Assembly (NCBI GenBank): GCA_017961175.1
Contig: JAGCXV010000029.1
Location: 1 to 62,224 of the forward strand
Length of the DNA: 62,224 bases
Direction of reading: 5' to 3'
DNA from: Bacteroidales bacterium
GTDB lineage: Bacteria; Bacteroidota; Bacteroidia; Bacteroidales; UBA932
In this document: positions 62,127-62,224 of the stretch, piece after piece
Layout of the letters: each line of letters starts with the position of its first letter
How positions within the stretch are numbered: the first letter of the stretch is position 1
Notes under the pieces: generated by a model
The model's input: the letters and a program-made list of their open reading frames with translations, nothing else
The model's database searches: none
Told to the model about the DNA's origin: nothing
Position numbers and translations under genes: made by a program

Positions 62127-62224
62127 CAGCCCGTTTCGGCCAAATTTTGTTGGAAGGAACAGTTCATTGACATTTTGAAGACAAGCAGCAAACCTTTTAA
62201 AGGTTTTCCAATTTACAAGGAAAA
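62127..62224 (+). other. Probable leader of an rRNA operon (cut by the window edge)
   Basis: The sequence after the promoter has no ORF and contains AGTTCATTGACATTTTGAA, which resembles the GTTCTTTGACAT-type leader of Bacteroidota rRNA operons. The 16S gene itself would start just beyond the window. Resemblance is from memory, not from an alignment. Confidence 0.5.

Overview
The window looks like a chromosomal segment of a gut-type member of the Bacteroidales (Bacteroidota). The grounds are Bacteroidota promoters (TTTG, about 19 bases, then TAnnTTTG) in front of many genes, families of BACON/fimbrillin-like surface lipoproteins, a single-chain pyruvate:ferredoxin oxidoreductase, a TonB-dependent receptor, an OstA-like protein and a NamZ/AmpG peptidoglycan-salvage set. 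The genus cannot be fixed by eye; a Rikenellaceae or Cryptobacteroides-like lineage is a guess.

Layout. 1-7.4 kb is housekeeping: a truncated metallophosphoesterase, guaB, then an envelope operon (SurA-like isomerase, OstA-like protein, an unknown exported protein, DUF456). 7.5-28.9 kb is an accessory island of seven fimbrillin-like lipoproteins, each directly preceded by a 43-52 codon ORF for a small acidic peptide, most of them sharing a Y-x-[AS]-P motif. In its middle sits a tyrosine recombinase gene bounded by a perfect 19-bp inverted repeat, with lipoprotein cassettes pointing away on both sides. A two-gene toxin-antitoxin-like module (AbiEii-type nucleotidyltransferase) also lies in the island. 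29-39.7 kb returns to core metabolism: tRNA-Arg, fabD, PFOR, a TonB receptor, a metallo-hydrolase, a carboxylase alpha-type subunit and tRNA-His. 39.7-48.8 kb holds a RAYT transposase with two REP-like units, an acetyltransferase, a glycosyltransferase, a homocysteine methyltransferase-like protein, a two-part chromate-type transporter, tRNA-Ile/tRNA-Ala, exported proteins and a phosphate-selective-type porin. 48.8-55.4 kb is a tight operon: glycosyltransferase, DUF4922-SpoIID fusion, AmpG-like permease and NamZ exo-muramidase. 55.5-62.2 kb has a DUF6515-like protein, an OPT transporter/peptidase T operon and mscL, and the right edge carries a strong stable-RNA promoter and what looks like the leader of an rRNA operon.

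The most exciting element is the probable either/or phase switch at 15.87-17.08 kb. A promoter (TTGG, 19 bases, TAGATTTTG) sits inside the inverted repeat with its -7 box touching the left copy. As drawn it fires left into a peptide plus BACON lipoprotein cassette. Inversion would aim it right, into a peptide plus DUF1566-like lipoprotein cassette. The recombinase is the only gene in the segment. The second theme is the family of small acidic peptides, one before each of the seven lipoproteins, whose function I cannot name.
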